A stretch of 36,158 bases of DNA from an uncultured Mucilaginibacter sp. (GCA_903887275.1 CAISPD010000206.1:1-36158); one strand, 5' to 3'. Positions 7,108 to 15,917 are shown, counted from the first letter of the stretch. Notes: generated by a model from the sequence alone, not told the origin. Made by a program: numbers and translations.

Positions 7108-7176
7108 GCGTTTAATTTAAATAGGCAATAGGCCGAGGTCAGCAATTTCAGAGAAAATATAACCAGTTCTTAAAAC

Positions 7177-7581
7177 TTAGCTTCGATCATGCGACAGTCC
7201 CGCAAAATAACCACCAGTGATCTCGGGAAGGTTTTCAAGGGACAAATTATAAACGTATATCCAGCTCAATACCGTACCCTGCGCTGTTTCAACCTCTGCT
7301 GGTACCCTAACAAATTCGTTAGGCTGCGGTTGATCTATACCAAAGCCTTCATAAATATCCAATACACCCAATACCGTTTCGGGATCGTCAATTTTTCTTA
7401 ATACCCCCTGTATTTTGCCCGGTGCATCAGCATCGATAACCGCACCCGGATAATAGCCCAGATCAAAAAGCCTGGCACTGAGGCTGGCTTTAGCAAAATA
7501 TTTACTATGATCGATCAGATAAGCCCCATATTTGTTCTTATCGTCCAGCAATGTACCATACACAAATAACAGGTCATTCAT
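7177..7581 (-). CDS. Gamma-glutamylcyclotransferase-like (AIG2/GGACT family) protein
   Basis: A 134-residue protein from the ATG at 7581. The N-terminal LLFVYGTLL is the hallmark loop of the gamma-glutamylcyclotransferase fold that binds the gamma-glutamyl group, and LDIYEGFG carries the conserved Tyr-Glu with the likely catalytic glutamate. Known members cleave gamma-glutamyl amines or peptides to 5-oxoproline. It is a lone gene between two glutamine-synthetase-family genes, convergent with the first and divergent from the second. Its substrate could therefore be a gamma-glutamyl amide made by the downstream GSI-like ligase, but that is inference. A TTG two codons upstream of the ATG is a less likely start. 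Confidence 0.82.
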   Translation of the reverse strand: MNDLLFVYGTLLDDKNKYGAYLIDHSKYFAKASLSARLFDLGYYPGAVIDADAPGKIQGVLRKIDDPETVLGVLDIYEGFGIDQPQPNEFVRVPAEVETAQGTVLSWIYVYNLSLENLPEITGGYFAGLSHDRS

Positions 7582-7706
7582 GAGCAAGGCGGATTTTATA
7601 TTTATATTTAACTATTACTCAACAAAATACTAAAGATAAAGCAAATTATCAAGCGCAAATCGTTATTATCGCTAACTTGTTGACACATTTATCGTATTAA
7701 ATCATT

Positions 7707-9065
7707 ATGAATAAAGAAGAAATAGCATCCTACCTAAAGGAAAAAAATATTGATAAGATCAAGTTTGCCTTTGCTGATATTGACGGTATTTTACGCGGTA
7801 AGATCATCAGCACCGAAAAGTTTTTCGACGGTCTTAAAGATGGTTATGGCTTTTGTGATGTTGTTTTTGGTTGGGACAGCAGCGATACCTGTTATAATAA
7901 TACACAACTTACCGGCTGGCATACAGGCTACCCCGACCGCCCGGCGCGGATCGACCTGTCTACCTTCCGCACTATTCCATGGCAGGACAATATTCCCTTC
8001 TTTTTAGCCGACTTTAGCAATGCTAATGGTGGTCCGCTTTCGGCATGTTCAAGAAGCCTTTTAAAACAGGTAACCCAACAATGCGAAGACCTTGGCTTCC
8101 ATCCCGAATTTGCACAGGAATTTGAATGGTTTAATTTCAGGGAAACTGCGCAAACCCTGCAGGAAAAGAGCTTTACAGATATCCAAACTTTAACACCGGG
8201 TATGTTTGGCTACTCTATTCTGAGGCCTTCTCAGCATAGCGATTTTTATTACGATCTGTTCAACTTATTAAAAGCCTTTGACGTTCCCCTCGAGGGTCTG
8301 CATACTGAAACCGGCCCAGGTGTTTACGAAGCAGCTATACGCCACGATCAGGTATTAAATGCTGCTGATAAGGCAGTTCTTTTTAAAAATGCAGTGAAGG
8401 AGATCGCCTCAAATCACGGAATACTGGCTTCGTTCATGGCCAAATGGAATGAAAATTTGCCCGGCTGCAGCGGCCATATCCACCAGAGTTTATGGGATAA
8501 AAAACAATCTAAAAATTTATTTTATAATGCTGACGATAAACATAATATGAGCGATCTGCTAAAGCATTACTTAGCCGGACAGCTTCATTGTTTACCGAAT
8601 ATATTACCCATGTATGCACCCACCGTCAACAGCTACAAACGCCTGGTGGAAGGAGCCTGGGCACCAACTACGGTAACCTGGGGGTTGGATAACCGCACAA
8701 GCGCAATACGAATTCTGAATACTTCTGAAAAATACACGCGTTTAGAGACCCGCATTCCGGGATCCGACAGTAACCCATACCTGGCTATGGCTGCAGCTTT
8801 GGCATCTGGCCTTTATGGTATCAAACATAAATTACCTTTAACTATTGAACCAACTACCGGCAATGGATACCAGGATAAAGGCCATGGTGTATTATCGCAT
8901 AATCTGTTTGAAGCCACGCTGGCCATGAAAAATTCTCCGATTGCTATTGAGCTATTCGGCGCAGAATTTACAGAACACTTTACCCAAACCCGTTTGTGGG
9001 AATGGAAACAATATTCAAAGGCTGTAACTGACTGGGAGTTAAAGCGGTACTTTGAAATAATTTGA
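7707..9065 (+). CDS. Glutamine synthetase family (GSI fold) gamma-glutamyl ligase
   Basis: The 452-residue protein has the GSI fold. An N-terminal beta-grasp part (KFAFADIDGILRGK) precedes a catalytic part containing EFAQEFEWF (134-142), HTETGPGVYE (199-208), GCSGHIHQS (253-261), NSYKRL and ETRIPGSDSNPYLAMAAA (from 347). Metal-binding glutamates and the His of the GS barrel are kept. The flanking residues differ from true glutamine synthetase (GPGVYE for GPGQ-E, EFAQEFEWF for EPEFF), and the standard adenylylation segment is not recognisable. The protein resembles glutamate-amine ligases such as PuuA more than GlnA. It starts an apparent operon with the kinase-like and HAD genes, interrupted by the repeat element at 9073-9539. 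The acceptor substrate is unknown. Confidence 0.88.
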   Translation: MNKEEIASYLKEKNIDKIKFAFADIDGILRGKIISTEKFFDGLKDGYGFCDVVFGWDSSDTCYNNTQLTGWHTGYPDRPARIDLSTFRTIPWQDNIPFFLADFSNANGGPLSACSRSLLKQVTQQCEDLGFHPEFAQEFEWFNFRETAQTLQEKSFTDIQTLTPGMFGYSILRPSQHSDFYYDLFNLLKAFDVPLEGLHTETGPGVYEAAIRHDQVLNAADKAVLFKNAVKEIASNHGILASFMAKWNENLPGCSGHIHQSLWDKKQSKNLFYNADDKHNMSDLLKHYLAGQLHCLPNILPMYAPTVNSYKRLVEGAWAPTTVTWGLDNRTSAIRILNTSEKYTRLETRIPGSDSNPYLAMAAALASGLYGIKHKLPLTIEPTTGNGYQDKGHGVLSHNLFEATLAMKNSPIAIELFGAEFTEHFTQTRLWEWKQYSKAVTDWELKRYFEII

Positions 9066-9072
9066 CTTTTTA

Positions 9073-9539
9073 TTTAACCACAGAGGGCACAAAGAGATAA
9101 CAGAGAAACACCGAGTAACCATGAACGAAAACGAGATGTCAGGTAAAATTATTGGCAGTGCTATTGAAGTGCACAAAGCATTGGGTCCCGGATTACTTGA
9201 AAGCGCTTATAAAGAATGCTTGTACTATAAGCTTTTCCAGTCGGGCTTAAATATTGTGAAAGAAAAAGCCATGCCTTTGGTATTCGAGGAAGTTAAACTG
9301 GAATGTGGTTACAGAATTGATCTGTTGGTTGAGAATAAAATTATAATTGAAATTAAAAGTGTAGAAGCATTGAATGACGTACACCTGGCTCAAACACTGA
9401 CTTACATGAAACTTGGAAATTACAAGCTGGGTCTGTTGATCAATTTCAATGTTATTAAATTAAAAGATGGTATAAAAAGGGTTATTAATGGCACTCTGTG
9501 AATCTCTGTAACCTATCTTTGCGCCCTCTGTGGTTAAAA
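9073..9539 (+). mobile_element. Small inverted-repeat element carrying a GxxExxY gene
   Basis: The left arm TTTAACCACAGAGGGC (from 9073, continuing with AAAG and ACAGAG motifs to about 9115) is an imperfect inverted copy of the right arm, which ends CGCCCTCTGTGGTTAAAA at 9539 and begins with CTCTGTG near 9494. The 467-bp unit encloses only one gene (9121-9501), whose stop codon lies inside the right arm. About 9 bases remain between the ligase stop, the element and the ATG of the next operon gene, so insertion between two co-directional genes is the simplest reading. ACCACAGAG repeats around GxxExxY genes recur in Bacteroidota; how they move is not established. A cargo-less copy is at 28466-28547. 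Confidence 0.75.
9121..9501 (+). CDS. GxxExxY family protein (PD-(D/E)XK nuclease-like)
   Basis: The 126-residue protein contains the family signature GPGLLESAYKECL near residues 22-34. It also has an RIDLLVENKIIIEIKSVEAL segment (about 76-95), whose D...EIK pattern matches the PD-(D/E)XK nuclease core. The biochemical role of the family is not known to me. It has no signal peptide. The gene sits between ACCACAGAG-type inverted repeats, interrupts the ligase-kinase-HAD gene order and is most likely a passenger of that element rather than a partner of its neighbours. The ATG at 9121 lies just past the left arm. Confidence 0.88.
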   Translation: MNENEMSGKIIGSAIEVHKALGPGLLESAYKECLYYKLFQSGLNIVKEKAMPLVFEEVKLECGYRIDLLVENKIIIEIKSVEALNDVHLAQTLTYMKLGNYKLGLLINFNVIKLKDGIKRVINGTL

Positions 9540-9541
9540 CT

Positions 9542-10606
9542 ATGAACTACGATCTTATTTTACGCAAAGCCTGGCAAGGCTACGATAATTCAAAAACCAT
9601 CCGCGATATTGAGGATATCAGCGCGATGGTGTCTACCAATCACGTTTTCAAAATAACTTTTGAAGATGAAGATATTGTTATAGCCAAGTTATCCTACTTT
9701 GGCAAGTACGAATATTTTAAGGAAGACCACCGCATTATCCATAGCCTCTGCAATAACCTGCTCTACCCTTTTGAGAATGTTTTGTCGAAGTCGCTGTTAA
9801 AAAATAACAGGGTTTATATTTACCGCCATCGTCAGGGTCGTTTGGATGCCTGGGTGGTTTTTTACAACCCAACCCGGATCGATCAGCGCATGCCGCGTCG
9901 GTTAGATGAGCAACAGATCCGCAAACTTGGGCAACAGATAGGTAAGTTTCATAAAGCATGCTCCAGGGCAAAAAATGTTTTGCCAAAATCGTCCAAGACC
10001 CTAAGGACCGATATATACGCTTTACAGCAGCAATTGGAGAAAAACGAAAAGCAATTTGGCAGCGCCATGCAAGCCGATTTTTTGAAATACCATTGCGACC
10101 TGTTCCTCAAAAACCGATCAAAGTATGATATGAAATCATTCGAGATCATACCGGTATTTATTGATTGGAACATCGGCAATTTCTCGGTCAACAAAAATCA
10201 GGAGCTTTACTCCCGCTGGGATTATGATTGGTTCAGGATGAGTTACCGGGTGCTCGATTTTTATTTCCTGAGCCGCGTGGTATCAGATATCGGCGACCGT
10301 ACGGTATTCAGTTATTATATCAATACACTGATGGAGGACCGCTTTATTATTTTCCTGCAGGAATACCACAAAGTAAACCCGCTGACCGCTAACGAGGTTC
10401 GCTTCCTGAAAGAAGCTTACCGGTTTTTTATCCTGAACTACGTGATCAAGGATGGCAAGCACTTTTTCAGCGAACAGTACGCCAAAAAACTGCAGGCCGA
10501 GGCTTTTGATATCTATCTTCCATCGGTAGACAGAGACTTTGATGCCGAAAAAATAATTGATGCCCTGAAACTGGAAACTAAAAGCACAGCCGCTATTACG
10601 CTATAG
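9542..10606 (+). CDS. APH/choline-kinase-fold phosphotransferase-like protein
   Basis: A 354-residue protein from the ATG at 9542. The N-lobe contains FKITFEDEDIVIAKLSYFG, with a candidate ATP-binding Lys. The C-lobe has FIDWNIGNF, where D208 and N213 keep the D-x4-N spacing of the HGDLHPGN catalytic loop of aminoglycoside phosphotransferases, while the usual His is replaced by Phe. WDYDW (226-230) corresponds to the metal-binding IDWE motif. Members of this fold phosphorylate hydroxyl groups of small molecules. The stop codon abuts the ATG of the HAD gene, so the two are tightly coupled. Together with the upstream gamma-glutamyl ligase they suggest a small pathway of unknown product. Resistance function is unlikely from context. 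Substrate unknown. Confidence 0.75.
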   Translation: MNYDLILRKAWQGYDNSKTIRDIEDISAMVSTNHVFKITFEDEDIVIAKLSYFGKYEYFKEDHRIIHSLCNNLLYPFENVLSKSLLKNNRVYIYRHRQGRLDAWVVFYNPTRIDQRMPRRLDEQQIRKLGQQIGKFHKACSRAKNVLPKSSKTLRTDIYALQQQLEKNEKQFGSAMQADFLKYHCDLFLKNRSKYDMKSFEIIPVFIDWNIGNFSVNKNQELYSRWDYDWFRMSYRVLDFYFLSRVVSDIGDRTVFSYYINTLMEDRFIIFLQEYHKVNPLTANEVRFLKEAYRFFILNYVIKDGKHFFSEQYAKKLQAEAFDIYLPSVDRDFDAEKIIDALKLETKSTAAITL

Positions 10607-11476
10607 ATGAAAAAAATAGACAATTTTAAATCCATCATCGACAAATACGAGGTCGTTTTCTTTGACGCTTATGGGGTGATCAAGAATTTCTCGGGCCTGG
10701 TACCTGGTATCGAAAAAACCTTCGAATATCTCAATAAAGAGAATAAAGAATACTATATCGTTACCAATGATGCCTCGCGCAGTCCCGAACAACTGGCCGC
10801 ATCTTATCATCGCGTCGGATTGCATAGCATTACGCCCGAACGGATAGTTTCCTCAGGTATGCTCACCAAAGAATTTCTCGATCTTAAAGTACCTGATGGT
10901 ATCGTAGCTTACCTTGGCACGCCGGACTCGGCACATTACATTGAAAGATCGGGTTTGCAGACCTTACCAATGCGCGACATCAACGAAAACAATATTGATA
11001 AAGTAAGCGTAGTGATCTTTTTGGATGATGAAGGCTTTGATTGGTGTAACGACTTAAACAAAACGGTCAACTTACTTCGAAAAAAACCAATACCGGTTAT
11101 TGTAGCAAATACCGACCGTGCTTACCCGGTAACTGCTAATGATGTTTCTATCGCTATAGGCGGTATCGCGGCTATGATAGAAAGTGTGGTTGGTAAACAG
11201 TTCATCCGCTTCGGTAAGCCCGATTCGCAGATGTTTATGTTTGCCTATGACCTGATTCGCGAATATCGCGCTATCAGTAAACATGAAATTGTGATGGTTG
11301 GCGACACACTTAATACCGATATTTTAGGCGGAAATAAATTTGGTCTGGATACCGTACTGGTACTCACCGGTAATACCCAGGCTAAGGATTACGAAACACG
11401 GATAATTTCAGCAGGAATCGTACCAACCTATATCTGCGATTCCGCTGTGGTTGACCTGGACGAACTTGAACTTTGA
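10607..11476 (+). CDS. HAD superfamily class IIA hydrolase
   Basis: The 289-residue protein has motif I FFDAYGVI (D20, with Tyr at 22 where most phosphatases have the second Asp), motif II VTNDASRSP, motif III Lys in FGKPD, and motif IV MVGDTLNTDILGG. A class IIA cap domain lies between motifs II and III. A bulky aromatic in place of the second Asp is known from a HAD-IIA subgroup (DxWGV type), so it need not mean inactivity. The likely role is dephosphorylation of a small metabolite, perhaps the product of the adjacent kinase-like enzyme. The start codon immediately follows the TAG of that gene, which indicates an operon. Confidence 0.88.
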   Translation: MKKIDNFKSIIDKYEVVFFDAYGVIKNFSGLVPGIEKTFEYLNKENKEYYIVTNDASRSPEQLAASYHRVGLHSITPERIVSSGMLTKEFLDLKVPDGIVAYLGTPDSAHYIERSGLQTLPMRDINENNIDKVSVVIFLDDEGFDWCNDLNKTVNLLRKKPIPVIVANTDRAYPVTANDVSIAIGGIAAMIESVVGKQFIRFGKPDSQMFMFAYDLIREYRAISKHEIVMVGDTLNTDILGGNKFGLDTVLVLTGNTQAKDYETRIISAGIVPTYICDSAVVDLDELEL

Positions 11477-11525
11477 TCGGTAACTTATAAATTTTATTAT
11501 ATTTATTCCATCACAATTAATAAAG

Positions 11526-12812
11526 ATGGAAGCAACCGAAACACCTGGATGGCCGTTTGCAAATAAGCTGCTTTTCCGATTCTTTTTCTCTTATTTTCTA
11601 CTATATATTTTTTTCAACCCCAACGGCGTTGTCCCTTATATCGACGACCTGTACAATTGGTATATCCAACCTTTCCATCATTTGGTACCCTGGTTAGGAA
11701 TTCATGTCCTGCACCTGTCAAAGCCAATCACTGTTTTTACCAATGGCAGCGGAGATACCACCTTTGATAATGTGGTCTTACTGCTTACTGCATTGCTGGC
11801 AGTATTGGGTACAGCAATTTGGTCCCTACTGGATCGCAAAAGGCCATCTTATCAAAAACTGTTCTATTGGCTATTGGTTATTCTGCGCTATTACGTGGCA
11901 ATTACCATGTTTTCCTATGGCTTTTTCAAGGTGATCAAATTGCAGTTTCCGTTTTTGTCATTAAACTCATTGATAGAGCCGTATGGCGATTCCTCGCCTA
12001 TGGGTCTGGCATGGCGGTTTATGGGGTATTCTAAAGGCTATAATTATTTTACTGGTTTTGCTGAATTAAGTTGCGGGTTCTTGTTATTGTTCCGCCGGAC
12101 AAGTGCCCTCGGTGCCGTAATGACATTGATAGTTTCCGCAAACATTATGGCTATCAATTATTGCTTTGATGTACCGGTAAAGTTGCTTTCAACAACGCTT
12201 GTAATTATGTCATTGTTCCTGATTTTTAAGGAATTTGGCCGCTATAAAAACTTCTTCCTGCTTAATAAAAATGCAGAAGCAGCGGATATTATCCCCCATC
12301 GTTTCCAAAAAAAATGGAAGAATATTATACTCTGTGTTTTAAAATATGCGCTCATCATTTATACCATCTTTTTTGACTTAAAATATGCTTTGGAGGCTGA
12401 AAAAGAATATGGAAGCAAGGCACCAAAACCGCCTTTATATGGCATTTATGAAGCAAAAACTTTTATAGTAAATCAGGATACACTTGCACCCTTGATCACC
12501 GATACAACCCGGTGGCGTAAACTGGTTACCGGCTATGCAGGTTACGCGTCGGTTAAACTGATGAATGACAGCACGCGAAGCTTTGCTTTTAAAGTTGATA
12601 CCCAAAAGCGAACGATCATCATGAACAGCTATACAGATACGGTAAATAAGTATGTTTTTACCTATTCAAAACCCAAAAAAGATTCGCTGTTAATTAAAGG
12701 TACTTACAAAAAAAACACGATAGAGATAGGCTTACACCGTGAGGACGAAAGTAAATTTCTATTAGTTAAACGAGGCTTTCACTGGATAAATGAATATCCG
12801 TTTAACCGATGA
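11526..12812 (+). CDS. DoxX-like multi-pass membrane protein
   Basis: A 428-residue protein with several hydrophobic helices in the first 240 residues. Examples are LLFRFFFSYFLLYIFF near 15-30, VVLLLTALLAVLGTAIW near 83-99, a pair around 115-135, one around 180-210, and ILCVLKYALIIYTIFF near 270-285. A soluble C-terminal part of about 140 residues has beta-rich, lipocalin-like text. The segment YYVAITMFSYGFFKVIKLQFP and the following helices resemble DoxX-type inner-membrane proteins. Function unknown. It is 79 bases upstream of the GH5-like gene on the same strand and may be unrelated to it. Confidence 0.7.
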   Translation: MEATETPGWPFANKLLFRFFFSYFLLYIFFNPNGVVPYIDDLYNWYIQPFHHLVPWLGIHVLHLSKPITVFTNGSGDTTFDNVVLLLTALLAVLGTAIWSLLDRKRPSYQKLFYWLLVILRYYVAITMFSYGFFKVIKLQFPFLSLNSLIEPYGDSSPMGLAWRFMGYSKGYNYFTGFAELSCGFLLLFRRTSALGAVMTLIVSANIMAINYCFDVPVKLLSTTLVIMSLFLIFKEFGRYKNFFLLNKNAEAADIIPHRFQKKWKNIILCVLKYALIIYTIFFDLKYALEAEKEYGSKAPKPPLYGIYEAKTFIVNQDTLAPLITDTTRWRKLVTGYAGYASVKLMNDSTRSFAFKVDTQKRTIIMNSYTDTVNKYVFTYSKPKKDSLLIKGTYKKNTIEIGLHREDESKFLLVKRGFHWINEYPFNR

Positions 12813-12891
12813 AGATCATTTAATTAATTGTTGTTATTACATTTTTCACCAAATTAGCAGTCGCGTACGCTAACGCGCATAAACCTGGATA

Positions 12892-13962
12892 ATGAAAATA
12901 AAATATTGGTTGCCCGTTGCCGGGCTAGTGGCACTGCTGCCCTTACTTTCTCAGGCACAAAGCACAAAACAAGCTGGCCTGTGGCCGGCAGCAAAAGCAA
13001 ATGCCTGGTACGCTAAATATGCATGGCTCAATGGCGCCGATTTTATCCCAAGCACCGCTATCAACCAATTGGAAATGTGGCAGTCAGATACGTTCGATCC
13101 AATAACCATCGACCGTGAGTTGGGATATGCCGAAAGTATCGGATTTAACGCTATGCGTGTTTTCTTACACAGTATGGCCTGGCAGCAGGACCCAAAAGGT
13201 TTTAAAATAAGGGTAGCACAGTATCTGGCTATTGCCGATAAACACCATATTAAAACGCTGTTTGTATTTTTTGACGATTGCTGGAACCCGACGGCTAAAA
13301 CAGGCAAGCAACCCGAACCTAAAACAGGCATCCACAATTCGGGCTGGCTGCAGGACCCGGGAAACAGGCTGACTGAACCCGGAGAAATACCTCTACTTCA
13401 AAAATACGTTACCGACGTACTTACCACTTTTAAACACGACAAACGTATCCTTTTGTGGGACCTGTACAATGAGCCTGGTAACAGTAGTAAATATGAAAAA
13501 TCGTTAGACCTGTTATCGAAAATATTTAAATGGGCACGGGCAGTAAACCCCGATCAACCCTTAAGCGCTGGTCTGTGGGACTGGAGTTACGAAAAGCTGA
13601 ATGCCTTCCAGGTGACACATTCAGATGTGATCACCTATCATGATTACGAGGATCCGGATAAGCATGAACGTGTTATACAGCTTTTAAAAGCCTATGGACG
13701 ACCTGTTATTTGTACTGAATACATGGCCCGATTACGCAACAGCACTTTTATCAATACGATGCCGATATTAAAAAGAGAACACGTTGCTGCTATTAATTGG
13801 GGCCTTGTATCAGGGAAAACAAATACCATCTATGCCTGGGACCAGCCAATGCCGGGTGGTGAAGAACCTAAACTGTGGTTCCATGATGTTTTCCGGAAAG
13901 ACGGAACGATCTACAACATCGATGAAGTGAGCCTGATCAAAAAATTAAACAATAAGGAATAA
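12892..13962 (+). CDS. GH5-like glycoside hydrolase, exported
   Basis: The 356-residue protein has a signal peptide (about 1-22, cleavage after LSQAQ) and a TIM-barrel glycosidase domain. WDLYNEPGN contains the acid/base glutamate (E194) in the clan-A NEP motif, and VICTEYMAR carries the likely nucleophile (E276). LGYAESIGFNAMRVFLH near 80-96 is the usual strand-2 region of family 5 enzymes. Such proteins act on beta-linked glycans in the periplasm; the substrate cannot be told. The lipoprotein aldose epimerase starts 12 bases after the stop, so free reducing sugars are a plausible product passed to it. Confidence 0.85.
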   Translation: MKIKYWLPVAGLVALLPLLSQAQSTKQAGLWPAAKANAWYAKYAWLNGADFIPSTAINQLEMWQSDTFDPITIDRELGYAESIGFNAMRVFLHSMAWQQDPKGFKIRVAQYLAIADKHHIKTLFVFFDDCWNPTAKTGKQPEPKTGIHNSGWLQDPGNRLTEPGEIPLLQKYVTDVLTTFKHDKRILLWDLYNEPGNSSKYEKSLDLLSKIFKWARAVNPDQPLSAGLWDWSYEKLNAFQVTHSDVITYHDYEDPDKHERVIQLLKAYGRPVICTEYMARLRNSTFINTMPILKREHVAAINWGLVSGKTNTIYAWDQPMPGGEEPKLWFHDVFRKDGTIYNIDEVSLIKKLNNKE

Positions 13963-13974
13963 TTAGAACCTGAT

Positions 13975-15147
13975 ATGAAAATCAAGATTTTATCTTTGAG
14001 CGCTTTAATTGCCAGCATAACCTTACTGGGTGCCTGCAAACATAATACAACCCAAACAACCGCAAACACAACAATGAGCAATAATATCACCTACGGCAAA
14101 CTTCCGGCAGATTCGGCTTTTGAAAAAACTATCAACGGGAAACAAGTGCACCTTTATACCTTAAAAAACAAGAATGGCGTTATCATGACCATCACCAACT
14201 TCGGCGGTCGCGTTGTGAATCTATTGGTGCCAGACAGCGCCGGTAAAACCATCGACGTATCAGTTGGACTTGGCAGCCTTGATGACTATATCAAATCAAC
14301 GGAGCGTTACTACGGTGCAACAATTGGTCGCTATGGTAATCGTATCGCTAAAGGACACTTTACACTGGAAGGCAAAGAATACACACTTGCCACCAATAAC
14401 GGGCCCAATACGCTGCATGGCGGCAAAGTAGGCTATCAGGATGTTGTTTGGGATGCTAAAAAGCTGAATGACCAAACGCTCGAACTTACTTACCTTTCCA
14501 AAGATATGGAAGAAGGTTTCCCGGGCAATTTGCACATCAAAGTTATTTATACGCTAACCGACGACAATGCGATGCGGGTTGATTATGAAGCGACCACGGA
14601 TAAGACCACAGTTGTTAACCTGACCAATCATGCGTATTTTAACCTTAATGGCGAAGGCAGCGGCTCTATTCTTGATCACCTGGTTCAGTTTAAAGCATCC
14701 GGCTATACTCCTGTAGATTCAACCCTGATACCTACCGGGAAAATAGAGCCGGTTAAGGGAACTCCATTTGATTTCACCACACCGGCAACGATTGGCGCCC
14801 GCATCAACGACGACAACCTGCAGCTAAAAAATGGCAAAGGCTATGACCATAACTTTGTGCTTGACCAACATGACCTTGCAACACCTATTGCTGTGGTTAA
14901 AGGGGATAAAACAGGTATTGTTATGGAGATCTATACCGATGAACCCGGACTGCAATTTTACAGCGGCAATTTTATGCAAAGCCGCAATGTGATGAAGTAC
15001 AGCGAAAAAGATGCCTATCGTAATGCTTTCGCCATGGAAACCCAACATTTCCCCGATTCACCTAACCAGCCACAATTTCCATCAACGGTATTAAAACCGG
15101 GAGAAACCTATAAAACAACTTCAATTTATAAGTTTAAAACAAAATAA
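13975..15147 (+). CDS. galM: Aldose 1-epimerase (mutarotase), lipoprotein
   Basis: A 390-residue protein. A lipoprotein signal ends in the lipobox LLGAC (C21), so the enzyme should be anchored in the periplasm or outer membrane rather than being cytosolic. The galactose-mutarotase fold shows FGGRVVNLLVPD near the N-terminus, RYGNRIAKGHF, the GPNTLHGG loop, catalytic His in NLTNHAYFNLNG (H219), GYDHNFVL and a late ETQHFPDSPNQP motif. It interconverts alpha and beta anomers of aldoses. It is in one transcription unit with the GH5-like gene, which supports a role in handling sugars released by that enzyme. Confidence 0.94.
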   Translation: MKIKILSLSALIASITLLGACKHNTTQTTANTTMSNNITYGKLPADSAFEKTINGKQVHLYTLKNKNGVIMTITNFGGRVVNLLVPDSAGKTIDVSVGLGSLDDYIKSTERYYGATIGRYGNRIAKGHFTLEGKEYTLATNNGPNTLHGGKVGYQDVVWDAKKLNDQTLELTYLSKDMEEGFPGNLHIKVIYTLTDDNAMRVDYEATTDKTTVVNLTNHAYFNLNGEGSGSILDHLVQFKASGYTPVDSTLIPTGKIEPVKGTPFDFTTPATIGARINDDNLQLKNGKGYDHNFVLDQHDLATPIAVVKGDKTGIVMEIYTDEPGLQFYSGNFMQSRNVMKYSEKDAYRNAFAMETQHFPDSPNQPQFPSTVLKPGETYKTTSIYKFKTK

Positions 15148-15208
15148 TAATTAACTTATATTATTTTAATAATCAAAGCGTTATAAAGGAAATAAACCTA
15201 ATTTCACA

Positions 15209-15691
15209 ATGAAACAGTTAAGGCTTCCTTTATTACTTTTGGCGGGCATGTTAACTTTTTTTGGCTGCACACAAACTTTGTATACCCATCAGCAGGTTTT
15301 ACAGAAATGTCAAAATAAAAATGATGTTTTGCAACAATTCGGGCAACCGGATGAAGTAAACCCAGGCCCCGGATTCGATCAGTGGACCTATAATATGGCA
15401 AACCGTACCGAATGGAAAAACCCCAAAAAAGAACCGGTTGCATTAGCGGTCACTGATTCGCTGGTTAAGGATTCCGTGCAAGCGGCAAACCCGGTCAAAT
15501 ATGACAAATACGTCAAATTTATGTTCGATAAAGATGGTAAGATCATGGGGTACAAGGCTGAGGGCATCGACCTGACTCATAAAGAAAATGACAGCTTTGG
15601 CAAGAGTTTGGGCAATATCACTGCCGGGGTATTGGTAATTTCAGTTTTGGTAGCTCTTGAATTGTACAAAAACAGTTCAAATAATCAGTAA
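15209..15691 (+). CDS. Small lipoprotein with BamE/SmpA-like segment
   Basis: The 160-residue protein carries a lipobox FFGC (C20). The segment NKNDVLQQFGQPDEV followed by FDQWTYN resembles the helix-strand pattern of SmpA/OmlA/BamE-like domains, where a glycine-proline turn precedes a beta strand, but the match is weak. A hydrophobic segment near the C-terminus (ITAGVLVISVLVALELY) could be a membrane helix, which is odd for a lipoprotein. It lies 61 bases after galM and may be independently transcribed. Function unknown. Confidence 0.7.
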   Translation: MKQLRLPLLLLAGMLTFFGCTQTLYTHQQVLQKCQNKNDVLQQFGQPDEVNPGPGFDQWTYNMANRTEWKNPKKEPVALAVTDSLVKDSVQAANPVKYDKYVKFMFDKDGKIMGYKAEGIDLTHKENDSFGKSLGNITAGVLVISVLVALELYKNSSNNQ

Positions 15692-15695
15692 GCTA

Positions 15696-15917
15696 TTAGT
15701 CTCCACTATTAATAATCGACAAAGCACCTGAAGGGCATTTACTTACCTGCTCAACAATCCCTTCGGTTTCAGCCGCATATATATTGATCCATGGTTTTAC
15801 CCCTGGATTAAAAACCCGGGGTAATCCTTTTACACAATTGGCCGAATGGATACATAAATGCGGTTGCCAGAGGATGGTGACCTCTCCGTTATCGTATTTC
15901 TTGCTAATGTCTTCCAT
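15696..15917 (-). CDS. Small [4Fe-4S] mono-cluster ferredoxin-like protein
   Basis: A 73-residue protein from the ATG at 15917. The pattern HLCIHSANCVKGLPRVFNP near residues 20-38 and VSKCPSGALS near 58-67 gives Cys residues as in the divergent single-cluster ferredoxins that often occur next to CDGSH or acetyltransferase genes in Bacteroidota. Only three Cys are obvious, as in 3Fe-4S or variant 4Fe-4S forms. It likely carries electrons. It diverges from a Rieske oxygenase gene, for which it could be a donor, though no reductase is nearby. A TTG at 15953 is a less likely start. Confidence 0.78.
   Translation of the reverse strand: MEDISKKYDNGEVTILWQPHLCIHSANCVKGLPRVFNPGVKPWINIYAAETEGIVEQVSKCPSGALSIINSGD

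Noticed and set aside
9735..9986. ORFs opposite the kinase-like gene, and similar antisense ORFs throughout
   Set aside because: They overlap strongly supported genes on the other strand and show no family motifs.
9542..10606. Aminoglycoside resistance kinase
   Set aside because: Only the fold and the D-x4-N motif match, the catalytic-loop His is replaced, and the genomic context is metabolic.
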